Assembly (NCBI GenBank): GCA_900551365.1
Contig: URVZ01000044.1
Span: 1-14,186, forward strand
Source of the DNA: an uncultured Collinsella sp.
Lineage (GTDB): Bacteria; Actinomycetota; Coriobacteriia; Coriobacteriales; Coriobacteriaceae
DNA: 14,186 bases
Direction of reading: 5' to 3'
The notes beneath the pieces were generated by a model. The model was not told where the DNA came from. It saw only the letters and a program-made list of their open reading frames with translations, and ran no database searches. Each line of letters opens with the position of its first letter. Positions within the stretch are counted from its first letter, which is position 1. Shown piece after piece: positions 6,147 through 13,429 of this stretch. The translations under genes were made by a program, and so were the position numbers.

Positions 6147-7417
6147 CGCGCTCCCTTCGTGAGGATGTCCAGAATCTCGTCGTCGGTGTAATAGCGCGCG
6201 CTCGAATACGTGCGCAGCTTGTTTGAGTTCGTGATCACGGGCATCTTCGCGCTCAGCGGGTTGTTCATATACATGAGCGGGCAGATGCTCGACACCACCA
6301 CGCCCGCCGCATCCAGCACGCGCGCAGCCGGCGTGGTCGCAAAGCGCTTCGCCACCGCGGGTGCCGCCGTAAACACACACGGCACGCTCACGCGCGTGCG
6401 GCCGGCCTCGGCCAGTCCCTGCGCTATGCGCTCGCTCCACTGCTCGAGCTGCTCCATACTCATATGCGGGCACCCCATAAAGCACAGTTTGGGCTTGGCG
6501 TCCGCGTTCTTCCACACCACCGGGTAGCTCGCGCGCACGCGCTCAAGCTCGGCGTCGTCGATCACATACACCTGCGCACCCTCGCGCACGAGCGTGCGGC
6601 CCTGCTCTCGCGCCTCAGGCGTCAGCCCCTCCACGTGGTACAGGCCCACCGAGCCGTTCGACGCGCACGCCGCACCCATGTCCTTCAGGTACGCCTTCGC
6701 GCTGCCATCGAGCTCATCGCCCAGCCACGCGTCCAGCCCTGTGATGTAAGGCACGTCGGCCATCACGCGCATGCCGATGGCCGAACCCAAAAGCTGCGCC
6801 TCGGGCCTTCGCTCGCAGCGCACCTCGACCACCCAGTCGGCGCGTCTGCCGTCGTCGGTCAGCAGCCCAAACCGTGGCACGAACCCGCACACCGACCCCA
6901 TCAAATCGATGATGCCCGAGTTGCGGTTGCATCGCGCGCCCAGCACCGAGTTCGCATACACCACGGCAGACGACTCCGACCAGCTCAGCACATCGCCCAT
7001 CGCGGGCACGTTGCCCACCTCGTCCATGTAGCACGTGCATGTGAACGCGTCGTCGCCCATCAGCCCCAACTCGCGCAACTGCCCCTCGTAAAAATCCTGC
7101 TTGCTGTACATGAAGTGCTTAAAGATGATCTTCTGCAAAAAGCTCGCCGGCACGTTGTCATCCAACGGCCTGGGGTCTACCGAGAAACCCATCTGGCTCA
7201 CGGCCCCTTCGTCTATGAGCTTGCCCATCAGCTCGTACACCGGCCCCAGCGCCTTGAGCCCAAAGCTCGTCACAAGGTGGTTGTACTTGCTCGTCACGCT
7301 CACCATCTCGTCGGCACCGTACAGGTCGCCGTAGCGCACGAGCGTCTCGAGCACCTTCGCCATCGTCTCGCCGCGCTCGCCGGCGAGCATCGCCTCTTGT
7401 TCGGCGGTCAGTTTCAT
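6143..7417 (-). CDS. Aconitase X large (catalytic) subunit, DUF521
   Basis: A 424-residue protein of the aconitase X catalytic family. Known members are bacterial cis-3-hydroxy-L-proline dehydratase and archaeal phosphomevalonate dehydratase; all remove water from a hydroxy acid using an Fe-S cluster. Visible hallmarks are the WSESSAVVYANSVLGAR block (about 146-162), where most members continue TNREGG but this one has CNRNSG (C163); GCPHMS (315-320); and the C-terminal SSICPLMYMNN (C379). Additional cysteines at 127 and 129 (CTCY) lie where a cluster ligand is expected. The ATG at 7417 has a GGGGG ribosome site and follows the OYE stop by 17 bases; the stop overlaps the small subunit start. 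The residues do not tell me which substrate is used. No proline racemase or pyrroline reductase gene is nearby, so the hydroxyproline role is unsupported. Confidence 0.88.
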   Translation of the reverse strand: MKLTAEQEAMLAGERGETMAKVLETLVRYGDLYGADEMVSVTSKYNHLVTSFGLKALGPVYELMGKLIDEGAVSQMGFSVDPRPLDDNVPASFLQKIIFKHFMYSKQDFYEGQLRELGLMGDDAFTCTCYMDEVGNVPAMGDVLSWSESSAVVYANSVLGARCNRNSGIIDLMGSVCGFVPRFGLLTDDGRRADWVVEVRCERRPEAQLLGSAIGMRVMADVPYITGLDAWLGDELDGSAKAYLKDMGAACASNGSVGLYHVEGLTPEAREQGRTLVREGAQVYVIDDAELERVRASYPVVWKNADAKPKLCFMGCPHMSMEQLEQWSERIAQGLAEAGRTRVSVPCVFTAAPAVAKRFATTPAARVLDAAGVVVSSICPLMYMNNPLSAKMPVITNSNKLRTYSSARYYTDDEILDILTKGAR

Positions 7418-7434
7418 AGCTTTCCCCCTTCTTC

Positions 7435-9498
7435 TTACAGCGTCATCGCCACGTCGTACGCGCGCCAGATCACGCTGCGCAGATTGCCCACGCCGTTGCA
7501 GTCGCCCACCAGGCGAACGCCACGGCCCGATCTCGCAAGCGGCGCAGGCGTGTACCCCGTGGCCGTCACCACGGCGTCGGCTTCGATGTCAAACGTCGTA
7601 CCGTCCGCGTGCCTGCAGCTCACGCGCAGGCCAGCGTCCCCGGTGCGCGCGATGCCGACAAGCGTGGTCTCAGGATGCACAGGCACCTGCTTCCAGGCGA
7701 ACCACTCGCGCAGGTACGAGCTGTTGGCCAGGCATACGCCCTTCTGCGCCACCAGGTCGTCGGCCATCTCGACAATCTCGACGTCGCGCCCCTCGAGCGC
7801 GGCGTCGTAGGCCACCTCACAGCCGGTCAGGCCGCCGCCCACCACCACAACGCGCTGCGCCGCGGGCGGATTCTCCAGGTAGTCGCACGCCTCACGCGCC
7901 AGCTCTATGCCGGGGACGGGCAGCGTGCGCGGGGTCGAGCCCGTCGCAACCACCACAGGGCCGTCGAGCTCGGTAATGTCGCGCACCTCGTCACCCAGGC
8001 GCACGTCCACGTTAAGCTGTACCATCTGCCGCTCATACCAGGCAAGCAAGTCACGCATCTTATCCTTGTAGCTTGCCCGCGCGGCAGCGACGAACACGCC
8101 GCCCAGGCGCTCGCCGCGCTCGTGAATCACCGGACGATGGCCTCGCAACGCCAGCACACGGGCGCACTCCATGCCGCCGATGCCGCCGCCCACGATGTGG
8201 ATCGTCTTGGGCGACGAGGTCGGCTTGATGTAGTGGCGCGACGCCTGCATGGTCTCGGCGTTCACGGCACAACGCGCCAGATGCAAAGAATCCATAAGGT
8301 CCTGGTCGTTGGCCACACCCTTGTAGTGGCACATGTTAAAGCAGCCGTTATGGCACAGGATGCACGGGCGGATATCGGCCTCTCGACCCGCTTTAAGCTT
8401 CGACACCCAAGCAGGATCGGCCAAGAACGGTCGAGCGAAGCCTGCGGCGTCGATACGTTTCTCGGCGATGGCCGCGGCGGCGTCGGCGGGCTCCATGCGT
8501 CCGGCGCATACGACGGGCACGTCGATGTGCCGGCGCAGCTCGGCCACGTCGTCTAGGTTGCAGTTCTTGGGCATGTAGATAGGCGGGTGGGCCCAGTACC
8601 AGGCGTCATAGGTACCGTTATCGCAGTTGAACATGTCGCAGCCTGCGTCGGCCAGGTAGCGCGCAGCCTCGATGGACTCGGCCATGTCGCGGCCGGCCTC
8701 TACGAACTGCTCGCCAGGAAGTGCGCCTTGACGCAGCCCCTTCGTCTTGGATTCGACGCTGTAGCGGATGGACACGGGAAAGTCGTCGCCGCAGGCACGC
8801 TTGATGGCACGTACGATCTCGGCCGCGAAACGATACCGGTTCTCCAGGCTGCCGCCGTACTCATCGGTGCGCTTGTTCACGTATTTCAGGGCGAACTGGT
8901 CGAGCAGATAGCCCTCATGGACGGCGTGCACCTCGACACCGTCGACACCTGCCTCCTTGAGCAGACGCGACGACTCGGCGAACGACTCGATGATCTGGTC
9001 GATCTCGGGCTTGGTGATCTCACGCGACGGCACCTTGTCCGACCAGCGGTTGGGCGAGGCGCTCGGCGCGGCGCAGATGCGCTCGAGGTCCATGACGGGC
9101 TTGGCAGCGGCGCGCAGGACCGGGTTCGTGTAGAGCGCCTCCATGAGCGGACTGATGGTGAACGATCGGCCGAAGCCTGCCGTGAGCTGCACGAACAGCT
9201 TGGCGCCGGTTGCATGGAACACAGGCATCCACACCGCTAGGTCGCGGTACATCTTCTTGTTCTTGTGTAACCATTGGCCGAACATCGGGTTGTACACCGG
9301 CTGGCATCCGGGCAGCACCAGGCCGGCATCGTGCTTGGCCACCTCGAGGAGGAACTCGGCTCCTGCACGGTCGAAATGGTTCTTTTCCATCCAACCGAAC
9401 AGGTCGGTGCCACCCATCGACGTCATGACGATGCGGTTCTTGATAGCGAGAGAACCTATGGTCCAAGGCTCAAAGAGAGGCGCGAGGGTATCGTTCAC
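7435..9498 (-). CDS. OYE-family Fe-S/FAD oxidoreductase with extended cluster loop
   Basis: A 687-residue enoate-reductase-like flavoenzyme, distant from the one at 3475. The TIM barrel covers about 1-370 and contains HAVHEGYL (H191, H194; one residue longer than the usual HGAHGYL) and DEYGG. The cluster cysteines are C379, C382 and C386, then probably C410 (RCAVN), giving CX2CX3CX23C, about 12 residues longer than usual; C390 is an alternative ligand. GGGIGG (437-442) opens the FAD fold and GGGLTG (554-559) the NAD(P) fold. The start is GTG 9498, supported by AAGGAG overlapping the TAA of the upstream amidase gene, five bases away. Lying nine bases after the amidase and 17 before aconitase X, it is clearly in one operon with both. 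Likely reaction: NAD(P)H-dependent C=C reduction or the reverse. Confidence 0.9.
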   Translation of the reverse strand: MNDTLAPLFEPWTIGSLAIKNRIVMTSMGGTDLFGWMEKNHFDRAGAEFLLEVAKHDAGLVLPGCQPVYNPMFGQWLHKNKKMYRDLAVWMPVFHATGAKLFVQLTAGFGRSFTISPLMEALYTNPVLRAAAKPVMDLERICAAPSASPNRWSDKVPSREITKPEIDQIIESFAESSRLLKEAGVDGVEVHAVHEGYLLDQFALKYVNKRTDEYGGSLENRYRFAAEIVRAIKRACGDDFPVSIRYSVESKTKGLRQGALPGEQFVEAGRDMAESIEAARYLADAGCDMFNCDNGTYDAWYWAHPPIYMPKNCNLDDVAELRRHIDVPVVCAGRMEPADAAAAIAEKRIDAAGFARPFLADPAWVSKLKAGREADIRPCILCHNGCFNMCHYKGVANDQDLMDSLHLARCAVNAETMQASRHYIKPTSSPKTIHIVGGGIGGMECARVLALRGHRPVIHERGERLGGVFVAAARASYKDKMRDLLAWYERQMVQLNVDVRLGDEVRDITELDGPVVVATGSTPRTLPVPGIELAREACDYLENPPAAQRVVVVGGGLTGCEVAYDAALEGRDVEIVEMADDLVAQKGVCLANSSYLREWFAWKQVPVHPETTLVGIARTGDAGLRVSCRHADGTTFDIEADAVVTATGYTPAPLARSGRGVRLVGDCNGVGNLRSVIWRAYDVAMTL

Positions 9499-9507
9499 GG
9501 GTGCTCC

Positions 9508-10698
9508 TTACAGCTTGTAGGTGATCCAGGCGCTTGCGTCGTCAAAGTTCTCGTTGGGGACCCAGTACATCACGCGGTCGGTGAGGTTGTACACGACGCT
9601 GTGAACGGTGATGGTGTTGGCGTCGTCGTTGTTCCAGCTACGACGACCCACGGCGGCGAGCACATCCATAGCCGCAGACTCGTCGGCCACGATGCCGTCG
9701 GTCGCGGACAGGCGCGTGTAGAGTTCGTTGTAGCGGTCGAGGCCTTTCTTGGCATCGTCGGAGGCGTAGTAGTTGGGCTCGAGCACGAAGTTCGTGACCC
9801 ACTGGTAGTCCGCCGCAGCCTCGACCTCGCCGAACGCGGCATCGTCGTCGTTGTAGGTCACACGCAGCTCACGGGCGGAACCGTCGGTGTCGGTGTCGTC
9901 GTCTGCGGCAACCCACTCGAAGATGGCGCTGCGGCCGGATGCGTCGGCCACCATGTAGTGGTAGCTCGTGCCTGCCGAGTCATGCATGTCGTAAGACTGG
10001 GCGATCTCGACGGCCTCGTCCAGATCGTCGGCGTAATCGAGCACGAGACGAAGGAAGGTGGTGGTGGTCATGTCGGGTTTATCGGTATCTTGGTTCGTGG
10101 CCGTGACCTCGCCCTCGGGACCCTGGTAGGTCATGTAGACGCCACAGCTCACGCCGGCGTCGTTCATGCCGTCGAGCGGCGCGTAGACGGCAGCCAGGCA
10201 GGTGAGGCGGTCCTTGAGGCCGTCGACCTCGGACTCGGCGTCCATGCCCAGCAGGCCCAGGTCGACCGTGGAGACCGTGGCGTGGCGGTCGCCCGAGGCG
10301 GAAGTGTGCACGATGGCGGCGTGCGTGGTGTGCATATCGTAGTTGCGGGCGAACAGCGCGTCGCCGGCGGCCGTGGAGGCGGTGAACGACGAGCAGCCGA
10401 TCTGGGGCGTGGGCATGGAGATGTCGACGACACCCTTCGTGATGTTGCCGATGACGAAGTCGATGAGCTCGGCGTCGCTCGAAACGCCGCCCTGCTCGAC
10501 GAACTTGTCGATGTAGTAGTCGCCGGCCATGGTCATCTCGTAGACGTTAGCATCACCGTGGCTTGCGTTGCGCTCGCGGATCTTGTGGAAGCTGGCCACG
10601 GAGGCGATCTCGTCTTTCCAGGTGAAGCCGATGGTGCCCACGAGGGCCACAATGACAAGCACCAGGACGATGACCATTTTCTTTACGGTCTTCTTCAT
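9508..10698 (-). CDS. Membrane-anchored choloylglycine hydrolase-family (linear amide C-N) hydrolase
   Basis: A 396-residue Ntn-type amidase. Residues 2-7 are basic and 8-25 are a hydrophobic segment with no clear cleavage site, so it is a signal anchor with an extracytoplasmic catalytic domain. The nucleophile is probably C102 in IGCSSF, exposed by cleavage of an N-terminal segment. R118 and D121 (ARNYD) lie exactly 16 and 19 residues later, as Arg18 and Asp21 do after Cys2 in bile salt hydrolase. VTN (N303) and possibly R322 match Asn175 and Arg228. The Asn82 position seems to be a non-Asn residue in a GVYM context. I start at ATG 10698, nine bases after AAGGAG; an in-frame GTG at 10704 is only three bases from it. 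Family substrates include conjugated bile salts, penicillin V, and N-acyl amines or amino acids. The substrate here is open. First gene of the operon. Confidence 0.85.
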   Translation of the reverse strand: MKKTVKKMVIVLVLVIVALVGTIGFTWKDEIASVASFHKIRERNASHGDANVYEMTMAGDYYIDKFVEQGGVSSDAELIDFVIGNITKGVVDISMPTPQIGCSSFTASTAAGDALFARNYDMHTTHAAIVHTSASGDRHATVSTVDLGLLGMDAESEVDGLKDRLTCLAAVYAPLDGMNDAGVSCGVYMTYQGPEGEVTATNQDTDKPDMTTTTFLRLVLDYADDLDEAVEIAQSYDMHDSAGTSYHYMVADASGRSAIFEWVAADDDTDTDGSARELRVTYNDDDAAFGEVEAAADYQWVTNFVLEPNYYASDDAKKGLDRYNELYTRLSATDGIVADESAAMDVLAAVGRRSWNNDDANTITVHSVVYNLTDRVMYWVPNENFDDASAWITYKL

Positions 10699-10717
10699 GT
10701 ACACGTTCTCCTTTCAT

Positions 10718-10736
10718 TCAGCACACTGTGTGCTGA
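10718..10736. promoter_or_regulatory. TetR operator before the amidase operon
   Basis: TCAGCACAC-T-GTGTGCTGA is a perfect 9+1+9 palindrome, 19 bases upstream of the amidase ATG. The core CAGCACAC-N-GTGTGCTG recurs at 11430-11446 over the TetR promoter. No convincing -35/-10 pair is visible just upstream, so it may block a weak local promoter or read-through from the TetR gene. Confidence 0.85.
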
Positions 10737-10815
10737 GATGGGCAAAAGAAGCGGCGATACGTATGGGACCTACCGCCGAAAAGATGGTGGCAAACGGGTG
10801 CGCCGGGTGCAGCCC

Positions 10816-11397
10816 TTAAGCCCTCATGCCCGAAAGCATGAGGTCGAAGCCGTAGCGGAAGCGCGCCAGCGCCTCGTTCTCGGGAATGCCGCGGCCGAGC
10901 GCATCGGCGTTGAACCCGCGGATAAAGCACCAGATGGCATACGAGGACTGCGCCTCGTCTAGGTCGGCACGCACCACGCCGAGCTGTTTGCCCTGCGTGA
11001 TAAGCGCACGAATCTCGCGATCCCACCAGGCGAAGTTTTCTTCCCCCGCCGAGTCGGCCTCGAACACGAACTGGTTGAAGTTCTGCTTGGCGACGTAGGA
11101 CAGGTGCAGCGTGCGCGCAGCGATGTGATGCACGTGTTCGAAGAAGTCACCCTCGCCGTCATACGGTGCGCACAGGCTTTCGCGCATCTTGCCGGCGATG
11201 TCGCGATACACGATATCGAGCACCTCGTCGATATTGGCGAAGCGGTTGTAGAACACGCGGTTCGTGATGTGCAGGTCCTTGAGGACATCGCGCACGGTAA
11301 GACTCGCGTAGCCGCGCTCGCACGCGAGGCGTCGCACGCTCGCGACGATCTCATCCGACGTGCCGTCCACGATGCGTGTGGGTTTATTGGCGTCCAT
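10816..11397 (-). CDS. TetR family transcriptional regulator
   Basis: A 193-residue repressor. Residues about 10-65 form the TetR helix-turn-helix (SVRRLACERGYASLTVRDVL, then HITNRVFYNRFANIDEVL). The remainder is an all-helical dimer and ligand domain with several aromatic residues (FNQFVFE, FAWWDRE, YAIWCFIRGF) that could line a pocket for a hydrophobic ligand. ATG 11397 is preferred because GAGGAGG lies just upstream; a TTG at 11424 lies farther out in the 5' leader. It is transcribed in the same direction as the amidase operon, 117 bases before its ATG. Identical palindromes flank the gene, so autorepression plus operon repression is the simple reading, with an operon substrate or product as inducer. 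Confidence 0.9.
   Translation of the reverse strand: MDANKPTRIVDGTSDEIVASVRRLACERGYASLTVRDVLKDLHITNRVFYNRFANIDEVLDIVYRDIAGKMRESLCAPYDGEGDFFEHVHHIAARTLHLSYVAKQNFNQFVFEADSAGEENFAWWDREIRALITQGKQLGVVRADLDEAQSSYAIWCFIRGFNADALGRGIPENEALARFRYGFDLMLSGMRA
10822..10843 (-). other. Hairpin across the TetR stop region
   Basis: CCTCATGC and GCATGAGG pair as eight base pairs around a six-base loop, within the last codons of the TetR gene. There is no T-run after it, so it is not a standard terminator. It could stabilise an mRNA end or be chance. Confidence 0.35.
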
Positions 11398-11429
11398 GAC
11401 CCTCCTCACGAAGTCACCTATCAATCGTT

Positions 11430-11479
11430 CAGCACACAGTGTGCTGGGTCATAATGACTGGATAGCGCAACCGTGTCAA
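11430..11479 (-). promoter_or_regulatory. TetR gene promoter with overlapping operator
   Basis: On the minus strand TTGACA (11479-11474), 17 bases, then CATTAT (11456-11451) form a good housekeeping promoter. The palindrome CAGCACAC-A-GTGTGCTG (11430-11446) begins five bases after the -10, right over the expected transcription start. It repeats the core at 10718-10736. This is the expected layout for an autorepressing TetR. Confidence 0.88.
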
Positions 11480-11537
11480 CGCGCTTCGCATGATGCACAA
11501 AACCTGTTGCAATAACCGCCCGCGCAAAAGGGTCGAC

Positions 11538-11810
11538 ATGAACCTCATGGCCCGGCGGCCTCGCGTGCCGCTCACGAACCCCTACCTGATCTCGCTCAGC
11601 AAGCAGGAGCAGCTCTGCCCCCGCCGCGGCCACAAGACCCACTTCGCCCGGACGCTCAACCCGGACGCCGTCTACGAGGTCTGCGACGATTGCGGATATT
11701 TCTTTACGCTGGTCGCCCCCGAGTGGGCGTGGGTCAAGGATGCGCCTAAGCCCGTGGGCAAGCCTAAGTCCTCGCCCCGCTTCATCGCGATCGAGGGCGG
11801 GCTGGTCTAG
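11538..11810 (+). CDS. Small Cys/His-rich protein, unrecognised
   Basis: A 90-residue protein that I do not recognise. C27 and H32 (CPRRGH), then C49 and C52 (CDDC), could form a zinc-ribbon-like site. The C-terminal third is rich in Pro and Lys and ends IAIEGGLV. The start at ATG 11538 is preferred because AAAAGGG lies five bases upstream; an ATG further up (11490) has no ribosome site. Codon use is GC-rich at third positions like its neighbours. A minus-strand frame covers the same bases but lacks any recognisable protein pattern. It is divergent from the TetR gene and stands alone. No signal peptide or membrane segment. Confidence 0.6.
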   Translation: MNLMARRPRVPLTNPYLISLSKQEQLCPRRGHKTHFARTLNPDAVYEVCDDCGYFFTLVAPEWAWVKDAPKPVGKPKSSPRFIAIEGGLV

Positions 11811-11965
11811 GCTGAAGCCTGCTGCCGCGAATCTGCACTCTGCGCCTCTCTCCTTCCGGAGACGCAGGAGAATGCATGGCTTCCGTTCGATTTGACCGAT
11901 GCAGCATTGGGTTATTTTTTCGAGACGAAAGAAACCGCCTGCCTCACGGAAATCCCGTTTCGGGC

Positions 11966-13267
11966 TTAAACCCAATTGCCCGGGTTCCCGATTGCGTACA
12001 GGGGAATGTTCCGCATCCAGCCCTGGTCACGGAATCCCGACATGCTGAACCTGCGGGGGCTCATGCCCTCGTAGCGCCCATTGAAGGCGCGCAGGCTCTT
12101 CGCGCGCAGGTTCTCCTCGGCCTTCACTTCGATGGGGTACACGCCGGACCCGGCCTGCACGAGGAAGTCAATCTCGCCGCTGGAGTTCTCGGCCGACCAG
12201 TAAAAGGGCACGAGGCCGCAGTCCGACACGAGCTGCTGGCAGACGTACTGCTCGGTGAGGGCCCCCTTGAATTCCGTGAAAATGCTGCTGCCGTCTACCA
12301 ACGCAGCCGGGCTCAGCCCGCTCATTGCCCCCAGAAGCCCTATGTCCAACATGAACACCTTGAAGGCGTTTTGGTCCCGGTAGGCCTTCAGCGGCATGCC
12401 TGGTTTGCTCACGCGCGGCACTTTGACGATGAGGCCGGCTTGCTCAAGCCATCGCAGGCTCTCCTCGAAATCCGCTGCTCGAGCGCCTTTGCGAACGTGG
12501 CCGAATACGAACTTCTTGTTCTCCTTTGAAAGGTGCTTGGGGATGGAGTCCCACGCGAGCATAGTCCGCGCCAGCAGGTTTGCGGGCACGTGCTTGGCGA
12601 AATCGCTCATGTAATCGACAAGGATCTGGTCCTGCACCTCTCGCGCGTCGCGCACGTCTGCCGTGTCGATGTAGGCGTTCACGGCTTCCGGCATCCCCCC
12701 TACGATGTAGTAGGTGCGCAGAAGCTCCTTGAGCTTGTCCGAGAAGGTGTTCATCATCGCAAGGTCGCCCTTTTCGATCAGCTCGGCGTAACGTCCGTTT
12801 CCCGTTGCGCCGAGGAATTCGGTGAAGCTCAGCGGGAAGAGGTTCACCGAATTGACCTTGCCGACGGGGAATCCGGTCCCATGCGTTGCGGAGATGCCCA
12901 GAAGGGAGCCGGCTGCGGCCACATGGTATTCTTGGGCGTCCTCGCAGAAGTACTTGAGCGACGTGATGGCAGCGGGACAGGACTGGATCTCGTCCAGGAC
13001 AACGAGCGTTCTGCCCGGATCGATGTCCATGTCGAGGTGCAGCGAGAGCGAGGAGACGATTCTTCGGGGATCGAGGTCGGGTTCGAAGAACCGGCGAGCC
13101 CGCTCATCCTTGTCAAGGCTCACATAGGCGATGCTTTCGAAATGCAGCTTCCCGAACTCTTTGAGGATCCAGGTTTTGCCGACCTGGCGCGCGCCGTTGA
13201 CGATGAGGGGCTTGCGGCGTTCGCTTCCCTTCCACTCGACCAGCTTATCCATCAGCTTTCTCTGCAT
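11966..13267 (-). CDS. AAA ATPase with C-terminal DUF4143 nuclease-like domain
   Basis: A 433-residue protein of the widespread AAA_14/DUF4143 family, of unknown cellular role. Residues 20-130 hold the ATPase core: Walker A GARQVGKT (25-32), Walker B LVVLDE (88-93, D92 E93), then a sensor-like AAAGSLLG (117-124). VNLFPLSFTEF (141-151) is the family signature after the core. The C-terminal region has GEIDFLV (D367) and PIEVK (E380, K382), a D-x(n)-ExK arrangement like PD-(D/E)XK nucleases, although activity is not shown for the family. ATG 13267 has GGAGG seven bases before it. Length is normal and no residue seems missing. It is monocistronic, and a long inverted repeat lies just upstream. 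Such genes are multicopy and patchily distributed in gut bacteria, which suggests a mobile or selfish character, but this is inference. Confidence 0.9.
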   Translation of the reverse strand: MQRKLMDKLVEWKGSERRKPLIVNGARQVGKTWILKEFGKLHFESIAYVSLDKDERARRFFEPDLDPRRIVSSLSLHLDMDIDPGRTLVVLDEIQSCPAAITSLKYFCEDAQEYHVAAAGSLLGISATHGTGFPVGKVNSVNLFPLSFTEFLGATGNGRYAELIEKGDLAMMNTFSDKLKELLRTYYIVGGMPEAVNAYIDTADVRDAREVQDQILVDYMSDFAKHVPANLLARTMLAWDSIPKHLSKENKKFVFGHVRKGARAADFEESLRWLEQAGLIVKVPRVSKPGMPLKAYRDQNAFKVFMLDIGLLGAMSGLSPAALVDGSSIFTEFKGALTEQYVCQQLVSDCGLVPFYWSAENSSGEIDFLVQAGSGVYPIEVKAEENLRAKSLRAFNGRYEGMSPRRFSMSGFRDQGWMRNIPLYAIGNPGNWV

Positions 13268-13286
13268 GGGGAACCTCCATCAACAA

Positions 13287-13332
13287 ATTACGCCCTTATT
13301 ATCGTGCAAAAACACAATAATAAGGGCGTAAT
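13287..13332. repeat. 20-bp near-perfect inverted repeat upstream of the ATPase gene
   Basis: The arms 13287-13306 and 13313-13332 (core ACGCCCTTATTAT) pair over 20 bases with a single mismatch, around the six-base centre CAAAAA. It begins 20 bases before the ATPase start codon, with the ribosome site between. It could be an operator, an RNA hairpin in the leader, or an element end. Confidence 0.9.
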
Positions 13333-13429
13333 AATGATGACTGATGCAAAAATCAGGCGGAACTACTCCCACTCTTTCACGCTCGTTTGTTGCGGCGCCA
13401 TTCCAATTGGGTCTAGTTTGGTTGTCGGT

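Noticed and set aside
5694..6515. Longer form of the aconitase X small subunit with 123 extra N-terminal residues
   Set aside because: The extension lies within the large subunit gene in another frame and has no family pattern; the coupled ATGATG start at 6146 fits the usual size.
6464..7810. Plus-strand open frame of 448 codons opposite aconitase X and OYE
   Set aside because: Arg/His-rich low-complexity translation covering two real genes with strong family motifs on the other strand.
3475..9498. Possible bile-acid 7-dehydroxylation (bai) cluster, given two BaiCD/BaiH-like enzymes and a bile-salt-hydrolase-like amidase
   Set aside because: Similarity is at the broad family level only; no CoA ligase, CoA transferase, BaiE-like dehydratase or hydroxysteroid dehydrogenase is present.
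9274..10962. Very long plus-strand open frame (562 codons) opposite the OYE and amidase genes
   Set aside because: It is a mirror frame of two well-recognised minus-strand genes in GC-rich DNA; its translation is Val/Gly/His-rich without motifs.
11421..11975. Minus-strand frame of 184 codons across the 11538-11810 gene
   Set aside because: No recognisable protein pattern; it runs through the TetR promoter and operator, which a real gene would be unlikely to do.
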